NCBI GenBank assembly: GCA_964385305.1
Contig: CAYLOP010000088.1
Span: 1-12,695 of the forward strand
Length of the DNA stretch: 12,695 bases
Direction: 5' to 3'
Origin: CAYLOP01 sp964385305
Lineage (GTDB): Bacteria > Chloroflexota > Anaerolineae > Anaerolineales > E44-bin32
Position numbers and translations under genes: made by a program. The notes below the pieces were generated by a model. The model ran no database searches. It had not been told where the DNA came from and saw only the letters and a list, made by a program, of their open reading frames with translations. This document shows, piece after piece, positions 11,736-12,695 of the stretch; positions within the stretch are counted from its first letter, which is position 1; every line of letters begins with the position of its first letter.

Positions 11736-12695
11736 TTACGGAATAAGCCTCTCCAATAGCGCCTGGATCGCAGCCTCAAGGAGAGTGTCAGTGACCCCAA
11801 GCGCACTTTTCTCTGTGATCGGCACCACGATATCCGGTACGACACCTACACCCTCGATCAACAACTGACCGTCGGGTGTTTCCGGGCGCCCTGTTGGAAA
11901 TTGCAGTGACAGGTCGCCGGGCAGTTCATACTGGCCCCGCCCAACCTCACCATACGCTCCAGCTGTGGGTGTGTGGCCAATCACAATGGAGCGTCCACCA
12001 TAGGAAAGTGCATGCGCGAAGCCCTCACACGCGCTGACGCAGTCCGAGCCAATAAGGACCGCGATCTCGCCGTCATAGTACTGCGGGGCGGGTTCAATGC
12101 GTGATGGGACGTCAAGGTATTCAAACTGCCCGGTCCGGTCGTTGTAATATGAGCGTTGGGAGAGCAGGATTTCCTCATCGAAGAAGTAGCTGGCGAAATC
12201 GAGCGCCAATCCGCCGTTCCCACCGCCGTTGGTGCGGATATCGATAATCAAACCTGGCACGCCATTTTCGACGAGGGCGTCGATGTAGTGCTCCCATAGG
12301 CGCGCCATCAGATTGTAGTCGCCGTTGAACGTGCTGACTCGGATGTATGCCAACCCAACATCATCGAGCACCTCCCCTTCGATCGGAAGCGCCAGTTCAT
12401 CGAGTATGGGGTCCTGGAGGATGAGCAACAAGGAGTCAAATTCATAGGCGGCCTGCATTTCGACCAACGTCTCATCCTCACCTGGATTTCGGAAGGAAAC
12501 TGTCAAGATTGTACCCGGCGGCATCCTTGTCAGGTAGGAGACTTGTCCCTCGCGTCTGTGATGGTCGGTGGAATACGGACCAAAATAGGGAAGCACACTG
12601 GCGACCGCCTCGAGGACTGGCCGACCGTCCCACGCTATGATCTCTGCGCCGATCTTGATGCCTGCTTCGGCGGCCGGAAAACCTGGGAGCACATG
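11736..12695 (-). CDS. PDZ-S41 family peptidase, 5' end outside the window
   Basis: About 319 residues of the C-terminal part are visible and the frame stays open to the window edge, so the true start lies beyond 12695. It begins inside a PDZ domain (LPGFPAAEAGIKIGAEIIAW), followed by the S41 core: GLAYIRVSTFN, LIIDIRTNGGGNGG, and VLIGSDCVSACEGFAHAL. The predicted nucleophile Ser is the one in VSACE, and GVGVVPDIVV closes the domain. In CtpA-type enzymes a lysine follows the Ser by about 26 residues; here that place is in HTPTAGAYG, with no lysine. It therefore resembles the S41 branch outside the CtpA Ser-Lys group. Its job is probably processing of secreted or envelope proteins, but the N-terminal signal cannot be seen. 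Confidence 0.9.
   Translation of the reverse strand, partial: HVLPGFPAAEAGIKIGAEIIAWDGRPVLEAVASVLPYFGPYSTDHHRREGQVSYLTRMPPGTILTVSFRNPGEDETLVEMQAAYEFDSLLLILQDPILDELALPIEGEVLDDVGLAYIRVSTFNGDYNLMARLWEHYIDALVENGVPGLIIDIRTNGGGNGGLALDFASYFFDEEILLSQRSYYNDRTGQFEYLDVPSRIEPAPQYYDGEIAVLIGSDCVSACEGFAHALSYGGRSIVIGHTPTAGAYGEVGRGQYELPGDLSLQFPTGRPETPDGQLLIEGVGVVPDIVVPITEKSALGVTDTLLEAAIQALLERLIP

Noticed and set aside
1..12695. CRISPR arrays, insertion sequences, integron attC sites, phage genes
   Set aside because: No regularly spaced long repeats, transposase or integrase motifs, or terminal inverted repeats with target duplications were seen.

Overview
The window looks like a piece of an uncultured environmental bacterium, most likely a Chloroflexota (Anaerolineae-type) metagenome contig. 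This is inference. It rests on the mix of a Thr/Pro-rich lipoprotein M1 peptidase, isolated Flp-type prepilins, a DUF6125-like protein, an RpiR regulator and a PspC-domain protein, and on an exactly 100-N scaffold gap (11188-11287). No phage, plasmid, IS or CRISPR signature was seen.

Layout. (1) 168-3248, minus strand: an RpiR/SIS regulator, a membrane-anchored SAM methyltransferase, an FAH-superfamily hydrolase and dCTP deaminase follow one another in the same direction and may form one transcription unit read from a good promoter at 3328-3356. (2) 3457-5208, plus strand: a near-consensus promoter, tRNA-Val(UAC), a strong hairpin, then a secreted M1-type metallopeptidase lipoprotein only 53 bp after the tRNA. 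(3) 5438-7752, minus strand: a 48-aa Flp pilin with its own terminator, thiol peroxidase (tpx), a 43-aa single-span membrane protein and a 160-aa Flp-like prepilin with a long C-terminal domain. These genes are separated by long intergenic stretches holding inverted repeats and 11-bp-phased direct repeats. (4) 7995-9139, minus strand: a DUF6125-like cysteine-rich protein followed by a UbiE-type methyltransferase with a TTG start, a compact two-gene operon with a promoter at 9162-9190. (5) 9363-9845, plus strand: a GNAT acetyltransferase. (6) 9908-11077, minus strand: a DadA/SoxB-type FAD oxidoreductase interrupted by an in-frame TGA. (7) The assembly gap, then a small PspC-domain protein (plus) with paired hairpins, convergent with a 5'-truncated PDZ-S41 peptidase (minus) that runs off the window.

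Two short genes (48 and 43 aa) were found by translating the sequence by hand. Most of the window is ordinary housekeeping and accessory content. The least ordinary signals are four CTTGC-type repeats spaced exactly 11 bp apart upstream of the long prepilin, the two orphan prepilin genes without assembly machinery nearby, the DUF6125-methyltransferase pair, and the interrupted oxidoreductase. No clear new multi-gene system is evident.
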